64,000 bases of DNA from Chloroflexota bacterium. Its GTDB lineage: Bacteria; Chloroflexota; Dehalococcoidia; Lucifugimonadales; Lucifugimonadaceae. Position 1 is the first letter of the stretch. The number at the start of each line of letters is the position of its first letter. Of the stretch, positions 27,086 to 36,384 are shown one piece after another. The position numbers were made by a program, and so were the translations under genes. The DNA lies in NCBI GenBank assembly GCA_022574675.1, contig JACZRO010000001.1, positions 1 to 64,000 on the forward strand, read 5' to 3'. The notes below the pieces were generated by a model. It had not been told where the DNA came from. It did no database searches and was given only the letters and a program-made list of their open reading frames with translations.

Positions 27086-27886
27086 GTGGGTCAGATGGGA
27101 GAACGAGCGGCAGTGTCCACAGAACAAAATATTTCACGACGTGCCTGGAAACGGGACGAACTTTTACTTGCGTTGCGACTGTACATTCGGACGCCATTTG
27201 GCCGGTTGCATCGCACCAACCCTGAGATAGTGCAACTTGCGATCGATCTTGGTCGCACGCCGAGCGCCGTAGCAATGAAGACATCAAATTTCGCAAGTTT
27301 GGATCCGGACCACGCGGCTCGGGGAGTTGTGGGCCTACGGGGAGCCAGTAGAGCCGACCGCGAAATTTGGGCCGAGGCCCATCGAAATCTCGGGGCGTTC
27401 GCAGTCGAGTCGGAATCGGCGCAGACGCGAACTCGCGACGCGAACGAATCGAAGGAAGTACGTGCACGACCATCCGGCCCGACAGAATCCGAGGTCACGA
27501 GAAACGAACGTCTAGTTCAATCGTTCTTCCGAGCCGCTGTACTGGCCGCATACGACGGCAGGTGCGCAGTCACAGGACTCTCCGTGCTGATGTTGTTGAA
27601 TGCCAGCCACATCATTCCGTGGAGCGTGGACGCGGACAGACGGGCCGACCCAAGTAACGGAATTGCTCTGAATGTCCTTCATGATCGTGCTTTCGATCGC
27701 GGACTCATCACCTTCGATCAGTCTCTCCGGCTGATCGTGTCGTCGGAACTTCGTACCCGCAAGACCACGACGTTTCATCGTTCGGCGCTACTCGACTTCG
27801 AGGGTTCTCGCTTGAACGTTCCAGAACGGTATCCCCCGGATGAGGATGCCCTTCGTTATCACCGAGATACGGTGTTCAGGCCTTAG
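27086..27886 (+). CDS. HNH endonuclease-domain protein
   Basis: Protein of about 266 residues with a C-terminal HNH nuclease domain. RCAVTG is followed by LNASHIIPWS, which carries the first His of the motif, and then by DPSNGIALNVLHDRAFDRG, which supplies the Asn and later His. The N-terminal region (about residues 20-75, with WKRDELLLALRLY and LGRTPSAVAMK) is a recurrent partner of HNH domains in proteins described as putative restriction or defence endonucleases. A direct role in defence is inference only. The gene is visibly less GC-rich than its neighbours and uses a more mixed third position, which suggests horizontal acquisition. Alternative starts exist at 27095 and 27113. Confidence 0.75.
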   Translation: MGQMGERAAVSTEQNISRRAWKRDELLLALRLYIRTPFGRLHRTNPEIVQLAIDLGRTPSAVAMKTSNFASLDPDHAARGVVGLRGASRADREIWAEAHRNLGAFAVESESAQTRTRDANESKEVRARPSGPTESEVTRNERLVQSFFRAAVLAAYDGRCAVTGLSVLMLLNASHIIPWSVDADRRADPSNGIALNVLHDRAFDRGLITFDQSLRLIVSSELRTRKTTTFHRSALLDFEGSRLNVPERYPPDEDALRYHRDTVFRP

Positions 27887-27924
27887 GCCGAGTCGTCCGG
27901 ATGAATCTCGCTTAACCTCGCCCT

Positions 27925-29196
27925 TCAATAAACGTCTCCGTTGTCTTTGAGCTTCTCTATCTCCGCCTCTGAGTAGCCGGCCTCGTGGAGAACCTCAAGT
28001 GTGTGCTCGCCGAAGGCCGGGGCGGGGCGGGTTATCTTGAGCGGAGACTCGCTCATGATGGACAGCGGGCCCGGACCTCGGACGTTGCCGGAGACCGGGT
28101 GACGGGTCTCGACGATCATGCCGTTGGCGAGCGCCTGCTCGTCGTTGACCATCTCCTCGATGAACCGGATCGGGCCGCATGGCACCCCGGCAGCGGTCAA
28201 TAGCTTGAGCCATTCCTCGGTGGTCTTCTGCTTGAACAGCTTCTCGTAGGTCAGGATCAGGTTCTCGGCGAACTTGATCGCCTCCGGGGTATCGCGCACG
28301 TACCCGGGGTCGAATCTGGTGTCGTGCACGCCCATCGCGTCCGCCATCTTCTGGCGCAACGGACCACTGAGACAGCCGATCGCTATGACCCAGTCGCTGG
28401 TCTGATACACGCGGTAATAGACCCTGAACTCCGGGTTGTACCGGAGTCCACGATAGGCGGCGTAGATCTGATCGAACTCGACGCCGGCCTCCTTGAGGCC
28501 GGGCAAGGTCTCGTTACGCCAGGTCTGTCCGGGCGTCAGGTAGTCATCCAGTTGCGTCAGGCTGCTGACCTGCATCGTCAGCGAGTTCTGTAGCAGGGAG
28601 TTCTCGATCTTCTGGCCCTTGCCGGTCCGCTCCCTGTAGTAGAGCGCCGCGCTGACCGACATCATGATCGAGTAGCCGGTGGCCATGTCGGACACGGGTG
28701 AGACGTTCACGGTTCGCGGGACGCCGCCATCGTCATGACCTTCAGACGTCATCATTCCGCTGAGGCCCTGCACGATCACGTCATAGCCGGGAAGTTCGCG
28801 GTTCGGACCCTGGCGGCCGTATGCGGTGACCTCGCAGTAGATCAGTCGCGCGTTGACGGCGGACAGGGTTTCGTAATCGATGCCAAGCTTGGCGGGAACG
28901 TCCGGCCGGTGATTGAGCACGACGACGTCCGCACCTTCCACCAGCCGATGTACGACCGCTTTACCGGCGGGCTTTGTCAGATCAACCCTGATGCTCCGCT
29001 TGCCCCGATTCACGGCGATAAAGCCGCGACTCTCGTTCGGTCCCACCGGCCCGGGCGAGCCACGCCAGGGGTCGCCCCACGGCGGCTCGACCTTGATAAC
29101 GTCAGCGCCGAAGTCGGCCAGCAGCATCCCGCCAACCGGGCCGGCGATGATCTCCGAGAACTCGATAACGCGCACGCCCTCTAAGGGACCGGCCAT
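27925..29196 (-). CDS. CaiB/BaiF family CoA-transferase, copy 1
   Basis: Family III CoA-transferase of 423 residues that should move CoA between carboxylic acids through an enzyme-bound aspartyl-CoA thioester. Asp170, in the segment VSDMATG, aligns with the catalytic Asp of formyl-CoA transferase. The N-terminal block MAGPLEGVRVIEFSEIIAGP and the KVEPPWGDPWR segment are shared with the three paralogues upstream. The ATG abuts the stop of the next upstream copy exactly. It is the last of four consecutive CoA-transferase genes. Donor and acceptor acids are unknown. The family also contains racemases, so transferase activity is the most likely, not certain, reading. Confidence 0.88.
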   Translation of the reverse strand: MAGPLEGVRVIEFSEIIAGPVGGMLLADFGADVIKVEPPWGDPWRGSPGPVGPNESRGFIAVNRGKRSIRVDLTKPAGKAVVHRLVEGADVVVLNHRPDVPAKLGIDYETLSAVNARLIYCEVTAYGRQGPNRELPGYDVIVQGLSGMMTSEGHDDGGVPRTVNVSPVSDMATGYSIMMSVSAALYYRERTGKGQKIENSLLQNSLTMQVSSLTQLDDYLTPGQTWRNETLPGLKEAGVEFDQIYAAYRGLRYNPEFRVYYRVYQTSDWVIAIGCLSGPLRQKMADAMGVHDTRFDPGYVRDTPEAIKFAENLILTYEKLFKQKTTEEWLKLLTAAGVPCGPIRFIEEMVNDEQALANGMIVETRHPVSGNVRGPGPLSIMSESPLKITRPAPAFGEHTLEVLHEAGYSEAEIEKLKDNGDVY

Positions 29197-30522
29197 CTAC
29201 GAAACCTCCCGATTGTTCGCTCTGACAACACCTGCGACGATTCCAAGCACGGCGCCGGACTCTATCAGGGATTCGATCTCAGACTTCGTGTATCCGAGCC
29301 CGCTCAATACTTCGGTACTGTGCTCCCCCAACATCGGCGATGATTTCTCGGCGACGTTCGGCGAATCGGTCATTTTCAGGATCGGCCCAACGGTGCGCAC
29401 CGTTCCGGCAATCGGGTGATGCTGCTCCACGATCATCCCGTTCGCGATCGCCTGCTCATCGAACACCATCTCCTCGACAAACTTGAGCGGCGCAACCGGC
29501 ACCCCGACGCGCTCGAACAGTTCGATCCAGTGCGCCGCCGGCTCTTCCAGGAACATCCGCTCGGCTTCCAGCACCACCTGCCGCGCCGATTCGAGACCTG
29601 CCTCGCTTTGCTGGTCGTAGCCGGGCTTGAAACGCGGGTCGTCCAGCCCCATCGCATCGGCCATCTTCTTCCGAAGCGGCTCACTAAGGCAGCCGACGGC
29701 GATCACCCAGTCTTTCGTCTGGAAGGTGCGGTAGTAGGGCCGGTAGGCCGGGGAGCGGTCATTCTGCTGATATAGCGCGTTTACTTCCGGGTACGGAAGC
29801 CCGGCTTTCCGGATCGCGTGAAGGTCTTCGCGAACCATGCGGGACTGGGCTGACGGCGAGTCCGGGACGTACGTGAGCGAGAGCATCTGTATCGCGAGGG
29901 CGTTGGCCATTAACGAGGTCTCGATCTTTTGCCCGCGCCCGGTGCGCTGCCGATGGAATAATCCCGCCAGCACGCCCTGCGCCACGGCGTACCCGGTCGC
30001 GAAGTCGATGAGCGGGCTGCCGCGTATGACGCGCGGCACGCCGTTGTCGATCATGCCGTTAGTCGCCATCAACCCCGTCCGCGCCTGCAGGATGATGTCG
30101 TAACCGGGCTTCGCGCGTTCCGGGCCGGACCGGCCGAACGCCGTAATTTCGCAGTACACGAGATCGGGCTTGACCTCTGACAGCGTCTCGTAGTCGATGC
30201 CGAGCTTTGCCGGGACGTCCGGCCGGTGATTTGTGACGACTACGTCCGCGTGGGCCACGAGGCGATGCGCCACTTTCACGCCATCGCTCTTTGTGAGATC
30301 GATCCGGATGCTGCGCTTGCCACGGTTGACGGCTATGAAGCCCCGGCTCTCCCTGGCGTCTGGAGGTCCGATCCGGCTCGGTGAGGTACGCCAGGGATCG
30401 CCCCATGGCGGCTCGACTTTTATCACGTCCGCGCCGAGGTCCGAGAGCAACACGCCGCTTACCGGCCCGGCGATAATCTCGGAGAACTCGATCACCTTAA
30501 TACCGTCAAGCGGTCCGGCCAT
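29197..30522 (-). CDS. CaiB/BaiF family CoA-transferase, copy 2
   Basis: CoA-transferase of 441 residues. Catalytic Asp173 lies in LIDFATG. The N-terminal block IEFSEIIAGPVSG and KVEPPWGDPWR match the other copies. Compared with copy 1 it has a short insertion around residues 55-58 (PPDARESRG) and a longer C-terminal tail. It directly abuts copy 1 and follows copy 3 by about 86 bases, so the run probably forms one transcript. The paralogues differ mostly in the middle third, which in this family contributes to the acid-binding pocket, so each may serve a different substrate. Substrate unassigned. Confidence 0.88.
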   Translation of the reverse strand: MAGPLDGIKVIEFSEIIAGPVSGVLLSDLGADVIKVEPPWGDPWRTSPSRIGPPDARESRGFIAVNRGKRSIRIDLTKSDGVKVAHRLVAHADVVVTNHRPDVPAKLGIDYETLSEVKPDLVYCEITAFGRSGPERAKPGYDIILQARTGLMATNGMIDNGVPRVIRGSPLIDFATGYAVAQGVLAGLFHRQRTGRGQKIETSLMANALAIQMLSLTYVPDSPSAQSRMVREDLHAIRKAGLPYPEVNALYQQNDRSPAYRPYYRTFQTKDWVIAVGCLSEPLRKKMADAMGLDDPRFKPGYDQQSEAGLESARQVVLEAERMFLEEPAAHWIELFERVGVPVAPLKFVEEMVFDEQAIANGMIVEQHHPIAGTVRTVGPILKMTDSPNVAEKSSPMLGEHSTEVLSGLGYTKSEIESLIESGAVLGIVAGVVRANNREVS

Positions 30523-30608
30523 CTGTCAGTTGCCTCCGCCCCTGATGAACGTTGCCGGGTAAATCTTGCCCGGCGAACGTGGGGCTGGGCGCAGTGTACG
30601 CCGCGTCG

Positions 30609-31919
30609 CTACCCGGTCACGGCGGCGCCCGATTCCACGAAGCCCTGTATCTCAGCGTCCGAGTAGCCGGCCTCCGACAGCACTTCAAGCGTGTGCTCGC
30701 CAAGCCCCGGCGACGGCCGGACAGCCTCGGGAGATGTCTCCGACCACCTCGACAAGGGTCCCGCTCCCCGGACCTTGCCTCCGATCGGGTGTTGCAGCTC
30801 GTAAATCATCCCGGTAGCGCGGGACTGCTCGTGATCGAGCATTTCTTCCACGTAGTGGAGGGTGGCCGCCGGGACTCCGGCCTCGTGGAAGATGCGCAAC
30901 CACTCTGCCGCCGGCTTAGCCCGGATCACCTCCTCGACCCGACGGGACAGGTCGATCGCGAATTGGATCGACTCCTCGGAAGCCGGGTCGTAGCCCTCGT
31001 TGAACCTGATGTCATCGACGCCGAGGCAGTCTGCGGCCTTTTTCCGGAGAGGCTCGCTCAGACAGCCAAGGGTGATCACCTGGTCCGCCGTCTGGTAGGA
31101 CCGGTAGTAGACGAAGGCGGCGACCGGCAACACCCGGCGCTCGCGATAGACGGCGTCGATCTCGGCGTAGGTCAGGCCGGCTTCCCTGAGCAGGGGAAGC
31201 TCTTCGTTCACGAAGTCGACCGTCGGCGCCGGAGCGTTCTCCACATGGGTCAGCGAAAGACCCTGGATCGTCAGGGCGTTGGCAAAGAGGGACGTCTCGA
31301 TTTTCTGCCCTTTCCCTGTCCGCTCCCGATAGAAGAGCGCCGCGCAGACCGATTGGACGACCGAATATCCGGTCGCATAGTCGACCATCGGCATAGCCGT
31401 GAGGTAGCGCGGCACGCCTTCGTTCATCTTGAAATCGCCGGACTGGTAGCCGCTGAGGATACCTTCGGCCGCCATCACCCCGGTGAGTCCCTGCATGAGA
31501 AGGTCGTAGCCAGGGGAATTGGCGTACGGTCCCTCCCTGCCAAATGCGGTGATCTCGCTGTAGATGAGGTCCGGTTTCACCTCCCTCAACGTCTCGTAGT
31601 CGATGCCGAGATTGGTGAGGACGTCGGCCCGGTTGTTGGCCGTGACGACGTCGGCCTGCGCCACAAGCTTGTGGACGATGTCCCGGCCCCGGTCCGAGGT
31701 CAGGTCGAGCGAGACAGACCTTTTGCCGCGGTTGACCGCGATGAAGCCCTTGCTCTCGGTATCGCTGATCGGCGCTATGCCGGCCCGCCAGGGATCTCCC
31801 CATGGAGGCTCGACCTTGATCACATCCGCGCCGAGGTCGGAGAGGAGCATGCCGCTAACCGGGCCAGCGATGATCTGCGAGAACTCGATAATCCGAATGC
31901 CCTGGAGCGGACCGGTCAT
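30609..31919 (-). CDS. CaiB/BaiF family CoA-transferase, copy 3
   Basis: CoA-transferase of 436 residues with catalytic Asp180 in MVDYATG. It is the only copy with the insertion LSGYQSGDFKMNEG before the active-site Asp, which shifts that residue ten positions later than in copies 1 and 4. It also has NNRADVLTNLGIDYE where the others read NHRPDVPAKLGIDYE. These changes fall near the substrate pocket, so a different acid is likely. A weak CAGGTG precedes the ATG. It lies within the four-gene run, all transcribed leftward. Substrate unassigned. Confidence 0.87.
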   Translation of the reverse strand: MTGPLQGIRIIEFSQIIAGPVSGMLLSDLGADVIKVEPPWGDPWRAGIAPISDTESKGFIAVNRGKRSVSLDLTSDRGRDIVHKLVAQADVVTANNRADVLTNLGIDYETLREVKPDLIYSEITAFGREGPYANSPGYDLLMQGLTGVMAAEGILSGYQSGDFKMNEGVPRYLTAMPMVDYATGYSVVQSVCAALFYRERTGKGQKIETSLFANALTIQGLSLTHVENAPAPTVDFVNEELPLLREAGLTYAEIDAVYRERRVLPVAAFVYYRSYQTADQVITLGCLSEPLRKKAADCLGVDDIRFNEGYDPASEESIQFAIDLSRRVEEVIRAKPAAEWLRIFHEAGVPAATLHYVEEMLDHEQSRATGMIYELQHPIGGKVRGAGPLSRWSETSPEAVRPSPGLGEHTLEVLSEAGYSDAEIQGFVESGAAVTG

Positions 31920-31977
31920 GCCTGCACCTGCCTGAAACTGTCCCGCGCGGCAACGTCGCCCGCCGCGATGGCGCAGC

Positions 31978-33255
31978 TTATCCCAGCGCGGCCCCGGATT
32001 CGAGCAATCTCGCGATCTCGCCGGCCGAATAACCGATCTCGGCCAGCACCTCTCGGGTGTGCTCTCCCAGGGCGGGGGACGGACGCTTTGCCTCGGGAGG
32101 GGTTTCCGACCAGTTCGACAGTGGTCCGACGAGCTGCATTCTGCCGGCGGCGTGGTGGTCCTGCTCGATCACCAGGTCGTTGGCGATCACCTGCTCGTTA
32201 TCGAGCAGTCCTTCGACGAACTGGACCGGCATCGCCGGAACGCCGGATTCTTTGAAGGCGCGCAGCCACTCCTCCGCGGACCGTTTCCGCATCTTGTCCT
32301 CGACCTCGACGAGCAACTTCTCGGCGAACTCCACGGCGGCCGGATCCTCCTGGTCCCAGCCCGGCTCGAACCGGATGTCATGGAACCCGACGCAGTCCGC
32401 CATGCGCTTGCGGAGCGGCTCGCTCAGACAGGCCACGCTGATCACCGCGTCGGCGGTCTGGTACGGCCTGTAATAGACCAGCAGAGCGGGCGGGAACCAG
32501 CGGACCTCGTGATACAGATCGTTCAGCTCGCCGTACGAAAGGCCGGCTGCCTCAAGGGCCGGGAGGTCCTCATCATGCCAGCGCTGGGGCGCCGTCGGCT
32601 GGCCGGGAATCCGTGCGAGGTGGCCGGACTGCAGGGCAAGAGCGTTGGCGAGGAGGGAGGTGCCGATCTTCTGGCCGACACCTGTCTTCTCCCGGTAGTA
32701 CAGCGCGGCACACACCGACTGGACGATGGCGTAACCGGTCGTGAAGTCCACAAACGGCGTGGTGCGGATCATGCGCGGCACGCCCCGCCACATAATCCCC
32801 TCGGACGACATGATGCCGCTGAAACCCTGGGCCAGGACGTCATATCCCGGCGCTCCGGCGTACGGCCCCTTGAGCCCGTACGCGGAAGCCTCGCAGTAGA
32901 TGATCCGGGGGTTCACGCCGGCGAGGGTCTCGTAGTCGATGCCGAGCTTTGCCGGCACGTCCGGGCGGTGGTTGGTGACGACGATGTCCGCCGCGGAGAC
33001 AAGACGGTGGGCGACGGAGCGCGCTTCCGGCTTCGTCAGGTCGAGTTGTATCGATCTCTTGCCGCGGTTGACGGCGATGAAGGCGCGTGACTCATGATCG
33101 GCAAACCGGCCACCGCCCTCGCGCCACGGGTCTCCCCACGGCGGCTCCACCTTGACCACGTCCGCGCCCAGGTCCGACAGGAGCACGCCGCTAAAGGGCC
33201 CGGCGATGATCTCCGAGAACTCGATGACCTTTACACCGTCAAGTGGACCTGCCAT
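31978..33255 (-). CDS. CaiB/BaiF family CoA-transferase, copy 4
   Basis: First of the four CoA-transferases in the direction of transcription, 425 residues. Catalytic Asp170 is in FVDFTTG. The N-terminal MAGPLDGVKVIEFSEIIAG and KVEPPWGDPWR blocks are almost identical to copies 1 and 2. It follows the SMP-30-like gene by a 70-base gap containing an interspersed palindrome, which may separate the transcripts. The arrangement suggests repeated tandem duplication followed by divergence of substrate specificity. Which CoA esters are used is not readable from sequence. Confidence 0.88.
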   Translation of the reverse strand: MAGPLDGVKVIEFSEIIAGPFSGVLLSDLGADVVKVEPPWGDPWREGGGRFADHESRAFIAVNRGKRSIQLDLTKPEARSVAHRLVSAADIVVTNHRPDVPAKLGIDYETLAGVNPRIIYCEASAYGLKGPYAGAPGYDVLAQGFSGIMSSEGIMWRGVPRMIRTTPFVDFTTGYAIVQSVCAALYYREKTGVGQKIGTSLLANALALQSGHLARIPGQPTAPQRWHDEDLPALEAAGLSYGELNDLYHEVRWFPPALLVYYRPYQTADAVISVACLSEPLRKRMADCVGFHDIRFEPGWDQEDPAAVEFAEKLLVEVEDKMRKRSAEEWLRAFKESGVPAMPVQFVEGLLDNEQVIANDLVIEQDHHAAGRMQLVGPLSNWSETPPEAKRPSPALGEHTREVLAEIGYSAGEIARLLESGAALG

Positions 33256-33296
33256 GCGTCCTACCAGCCTTCCTGTGCGCCAGGCCGTTACGCCGA

Positions 33297-33315
33297 CCCT
33301 TCGAGGGCCTCAGGG
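33297..33315. repeat. Short interspersed palindrome, copy 3
   Basis: Third copy of the CCCTTCGAGRGCCTCAGGG core (this copy has G at the variable base). It sits ten bases beyond the stop of the SMP-30-like gene on the minus strand. Confidence 0.6.
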
Positions 33316-33325
33316 AGCGGCCGGC

Positions 33326-34189
33326 CTAGCGGCGCGGCGGCGTGATCTGTGCGCCGCGGACCCCGGCGTCAAGACGTTCAATGCTGTGGCTGCCGGCCAC
33401 GGTCACATACACCGAGTCCTCCCACCAGCACAGGTTCGTGACCCGGTCGCCGCGCATCGGGTAGCTGCGCACCAACTTTCCAGCTTCTACGTCGATCACG
33501 TCCATCGTGCCGTTAACCCAGCGGGCGACCCACAGGCGGCCATGCTCGTCAAACTGGCAGCCATCGACCATCGGGTTCGGGAACTGGTAGACGAGCTGTT
33601 CGTTGGAGGCGTTGCCGTCGGCGTCAAGGTCGTACGACACGATGCTGTTGGTGCGCGACATCGCTACGAAGAGCCGACGCTGGTCGGGATGGATGGCCAG
33701 GCCGTTCGGGTACTCAAGGTCCCCGGCGATGCGGGTGACGGCGCCCGGCGCGTCCGGCTCGGGCATCGCGATCCGGTACACCGCGCCGGGCAGCGGGTCA
33801 GAGCCGGCGCCGGGGTCGGTGAAATAGACGTTGCCCTTCAAGTCCAGGCAGACGTCGTTTGGCGCCATGTACGGCTCGCCCTCAAAGGAATCGGTCAGGA
33901 CCTCGATCAACTTCCGGTCGATATCGATTCGGGTGATCCGTCTCCCGTCGTGATCGGCGCATATCAACCCGCGATTGCCGTCGTACTTGAGGCCGTTGAC
34001 GACGCCCCCTGTGTCGATCCACGCTTCCACCAGCCCGCGCGGCGCCATCCTGCCCAGCGTGCCACGCCGGGCGTAGTTCACGAAATACAGGTATCCGTCA
34101 TCGTCGAAAATCGGCCCTTCGGCAAACTCGATGTTCGCCACCACGGGGTAGGGCGTGAGGGTCTTCGGCAGCTCTGGCGCTTCGGCCAC
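33326..34189 (-). CDS. SMP-30/gluconolactonase/LRE family protein
   Basis: Six-bladed beta-propeller hydrolase of 287 residues, related to sugar lactonases that open aldonolactones with a bound divalent metal. The metal-site landmarks are present: FAEGPIFDDDG near the N-terminus (Glu), APNDVCLD (Asn), and MVDGCQFDEHG (Asp). YPNGLAIHPD supplies a further conserved Asn. I chose the GTG at 34189 because GGAG lies about seven bases upstream, and the extra N-terminal 54 residues of the longer frame are basic and unlike the family. Together with the RhamD-like enolase and the Gfo/Idh genes it fits acid-sugar catabolism, though these genes are not linked. Substrate unknown. Confidence 0.85.
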   Translation of the reverse strand: MAEAPELPKTLTPYPVVANIEFAEGPIFDDDGYLYFVNYARRGTLGRMAPRGLVEAWIDTGGVVNGLKYDGNRGLICADHDGRRITRIDIDRKLIEVLTDSFEGEPYMAPNDVCLDLKGNVYFTDPGAGSDPLPGAVYRIAMPEPDAPGAVTRIAGDLEYPNGLAIHPDQRRLFVAMSRTNSIVSYDLDADGNASNEQLVYQFPNPMVDGCQFDEHGRLWVARWVNGTMDVIDVEAGKLVRSYPMRGDRVTNLCWWEDSVYVTVAGSHSIERLDAGVRGAQITPPRR

Positions 34190-34375
34190 GCAATGCTCCT
34201 CGTCTACTGTCCGGTGTCGCCCCGTGTCCCGAGCAGGACGAATGGGCGGTTCGTGCCGATCGGTGGCCAAACCTAGCACTAGTTCCAGGGTCGTACAACT
34301 TCTGCTGCGCCCGGGCCAGCCGCCGCAAAGCTCCCGCGCGGTGAGACGCAAGCGGCGGACCGCGTCACAGACCCA

Positions 34376-35587
34376 TCACGACCCGCGATCAAGAGCATCG
34401 ATAACGGTGTCCAGGTCTTTGTCCCCCCGCCCGGACAGCAGCAGCAACACGATCGCATCAGGGTCCAGGGTCGGAACAAATTCCGACAGATACGCGAGCG
34501 CGTGGGAGGGCTCCAGCGCCGGGATGATGCCTTCAGTACGGCTCAACAGTTGGAACCCTTCGATCGCCTGGGCGTCGGTCACGGCGACGTACTGCGCCCG
34601 TTCTGTGTCCTTCAGATAGCTGTGTTCCGGCCCCACGCCCGGGTAGTCCAACCCGGCCGAGATGCTGTGCGCTTCCTTTACCTGGCCGTGCTCGTCCTGG
34701 AGCAGGTAGGACATGGCGCCGTGCAGCACGCCCGGGCGTCCCCTGGTCATCGTCGCGGCGTGCTTGTCCGTGTCCACGCCCTCCCCTGCCGCCTCGACGC
34801 CGATCAACGACACTTCGTCATCGTCGACAAAGCCGCTGAATAGGCCGATGGCGTTGCTGCCCCCGCCCACACACGCGACGGCGTAGTCGGGGAGACGTCC
34901 CGTGGCTTCAAGAATCTGCGCCCGCGCCTCGCGGCCGATCACCGACTGGAAGTCGCGCACGATCATCGGGTACGGGTGCGGGCCGACGACGCTGCCGATG
35001 ATGTAGTGGGTTGTCTCGATGTTCGTGACCCAGTCGCGGATCGTCTCGTTGATGGCGTCCTTCAGCGTGCGGCTGCCCGAGGTCACGGTCTCGACGCTGG
35101 CGCCGAGAAGCTCCATGCGACGGACGTTGGGCGCCTGCCTGCGGATGTCTTCCTCGCCCATGTAGACGATGCACTCCATGCCGAACATCGCGCAGACGGT
35201 CGCGGCGGCGACGCCGTGCTGGCCGGCCCCGGTCTCGGCGATGATCCGTTTCTTGCCGAGACGGCGAGCGAGGAGCGCCTGGCCGACGGCGTTGTTGATC
35301 TTGTGCGCGCCGGTATGGATCAGGTCTTCACGCTTGATGTAGATGCGTGCGCCGCCCAGTTCCCGGGTCAGGTTGGCGGCGAAGTAGAGGGGCGACGGGC
35401 GGCCCACGTAGTCGGACAACAGCCCGTCCAGTTCTTCACGGAAGGCCGGGTCGGAGCGCGCCGACTCGTACTCGCGCTCCAGTTCTTCGAGCGCGGCCAT
35501 AAGGGTCTCGGGAACGAACCGCCCGCCGTAGTCGCCAAAACGGCCGCGGGAGTCGGGTAGGGTGGGGCGTGGTGTCTTGCCGGTCAA
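34376..35587 (-). CDS. trpB: Tryptophan synthase beta chain
   Basis: TrpB, the PLP-dependent subunit that condenses indole with L-serine to give tryptophan. With a TTG start at 35587 (AGGAAA six bases upstream) it has 403 residues, the usual TrpB1 length. The N-terminal [14 protein letters not shown] block marks TrpB1, which normally pairs with TrpA. The PLP lysine is Lys96 in [10 protein letters not shown], and the phosphate-binding loop GGGSNAIG is intact. A longer frame to 35692 exists, but its extra residues look non-native. No trpA, trpC or trpF is in the window, so partners must lie elsewhere. It is divergent from the deaminase gene. Confidence 0.93.
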   Translation of the reverse strand: MTGKTPRPTLPDSRGRFGDYGGRFVPETLMAALEELEREYESARSDPAFREELDGLLSDYVGRPSPLYFAANLTRELGGARIYIKREDLIHTGAHKINNAVGQALLARRLGKKRIIAETGAGQHGVAAATVCAMFGMECIVYMGEEDIRRQAPNVRRMELLGASVETVTSGSRTLKDAINETIRDWVTNIETTHYIIGSVVGPHPYPMIVRDFQSVIGREARAQILEATGRLPDYAVACVGGGSNAIGLFSGFVDDDEVSLIGVEAAGEGVDTDKHAATMTRGRPGVLHGAMSYLLQDEHGQVKEAHSISAGLDYPGVGPEHSYLKDTERAQYVAVTDAQAIEGFQLLSRTEGIIPALEPSHALAYLSEFVPTLDPDAIVLLLLSGRGDKDLDTVIDALDRGS

Positions 35588-35783
35588 TTGGATTTCCTGG
35601 CCCGGACTGCGACCACTCGTCACACACCGGGCGGAATCGGGACGGTAAGCGTTAGGGCTGAAGCTAGAATAGCAGCCCGCTGATCCTGCCACTCGCCAGC
35701 ATTTTAAGGTCCTGAGTCTTCTGAGACGGCCTGTTATCGCCTCCGAAACCCCACGTATACGCCCCGATCGAGACCAGTACTAC

Positions 35784-36308
35784 ATGGGCATCGCCCTGGC
35801 GGTACGGGCGCGGGCGAACTGCCGCGGCACCAGGGTCGGCGCCGTAATCGTTCGGGACGACCGCATCGTTTCGACGGGATACAACGGCACGGCCGAAGGC
35901 GCCCCGAACTGCGAGGAAGGCGGATGCGACCGCTGCGCCAACCGCGGCGGCCGGTACGCGTCCGGCGAGGCGTACGACCTGTGCATCTGCGTTCACGCCG
36001 AGCAGAACGCCATCCTGTCCGCGGCGCGGTTCGGGATCCCGGTCGAGGGGACGGACGTGTATACGACGGTGCGGCCTTGCTTCAACTGCACAAAGGAACT
36101 GGTGCAGGTAAAGGTGCGATCGGTTCGCTACCTGTACGACTGGCGGCATCCCCGCGACGATGTCCGCGACGAGTACGACCGGCTGCAGGGCCGCATCGGC
36201 CTCGTGGAGCAGGTCGATGCGGCCGACGAGGACGCCGCGTGGGCGATGCCCGGGCTGCGGGGCCCGAAGGAAACGGACCCGCCCGGACCGGGCGCCCAGA
36301 GCGGGTAG
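35784..36308 (+). CDS. dCMP deaminase/ComEB-like zinc deaminase
   Basis: Cytidine/deoxycytidylate deaminase-fold protein of at least 174 residues. Zinc and catalytic residues are clear: the HAE triad in VHAEQNAI and the PCFNC segment with two cysteines. An extra CEEGGCDRC segment earlier in the protein adds a second cysteine cluster, as in dCMP deaminases of the ComEB type. It should convert dCMP to dUMP for thymidylate synthesis. The ATG at 35784 has no good ribosome site, and typical N-terminal residues (RPDRDQYY) are encoded in frame just upstream without an ATG, GTG or TTG, so the true start may be about 27 bases earlier at an unusual codon. It ends before a repeat block and converges with folB. 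Confidence 0.85.
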   Translation: MGIALAVRARANCRGTRVGAVIVRDDRIVSTGYNGTAEGAPNCEEGGCDRCANRGGRYASGEAYDLCICVHAEQNAILSAARFGIPVEGTDVYTTVRPCFNCTKELVQVKVRSVRYLYDWRHPRDDVRDEYDRLQGRIGLVEQVDAADEDAAWAMPGLRGPKETDPPGPGAQSG

Positions 36309-36384
36309 TGGACGCGTTCGGCGTTGATCGCGAACGGCCGCGTTTGCGCTCTGTCCTTCCGCGGAAGGACCCCCTCACCCTGCA

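Noticed and set aside
30552-32255. Long plus-strand open frame of 567 codons opposite the CoA-transferase genes
   Set aside because: It is antisense to two well-supported CaiB/BaiF genes and the gap between them. It has no family features and is rich in Arg, Gly and Val, as expected for shadow frames in high-GC DNA.
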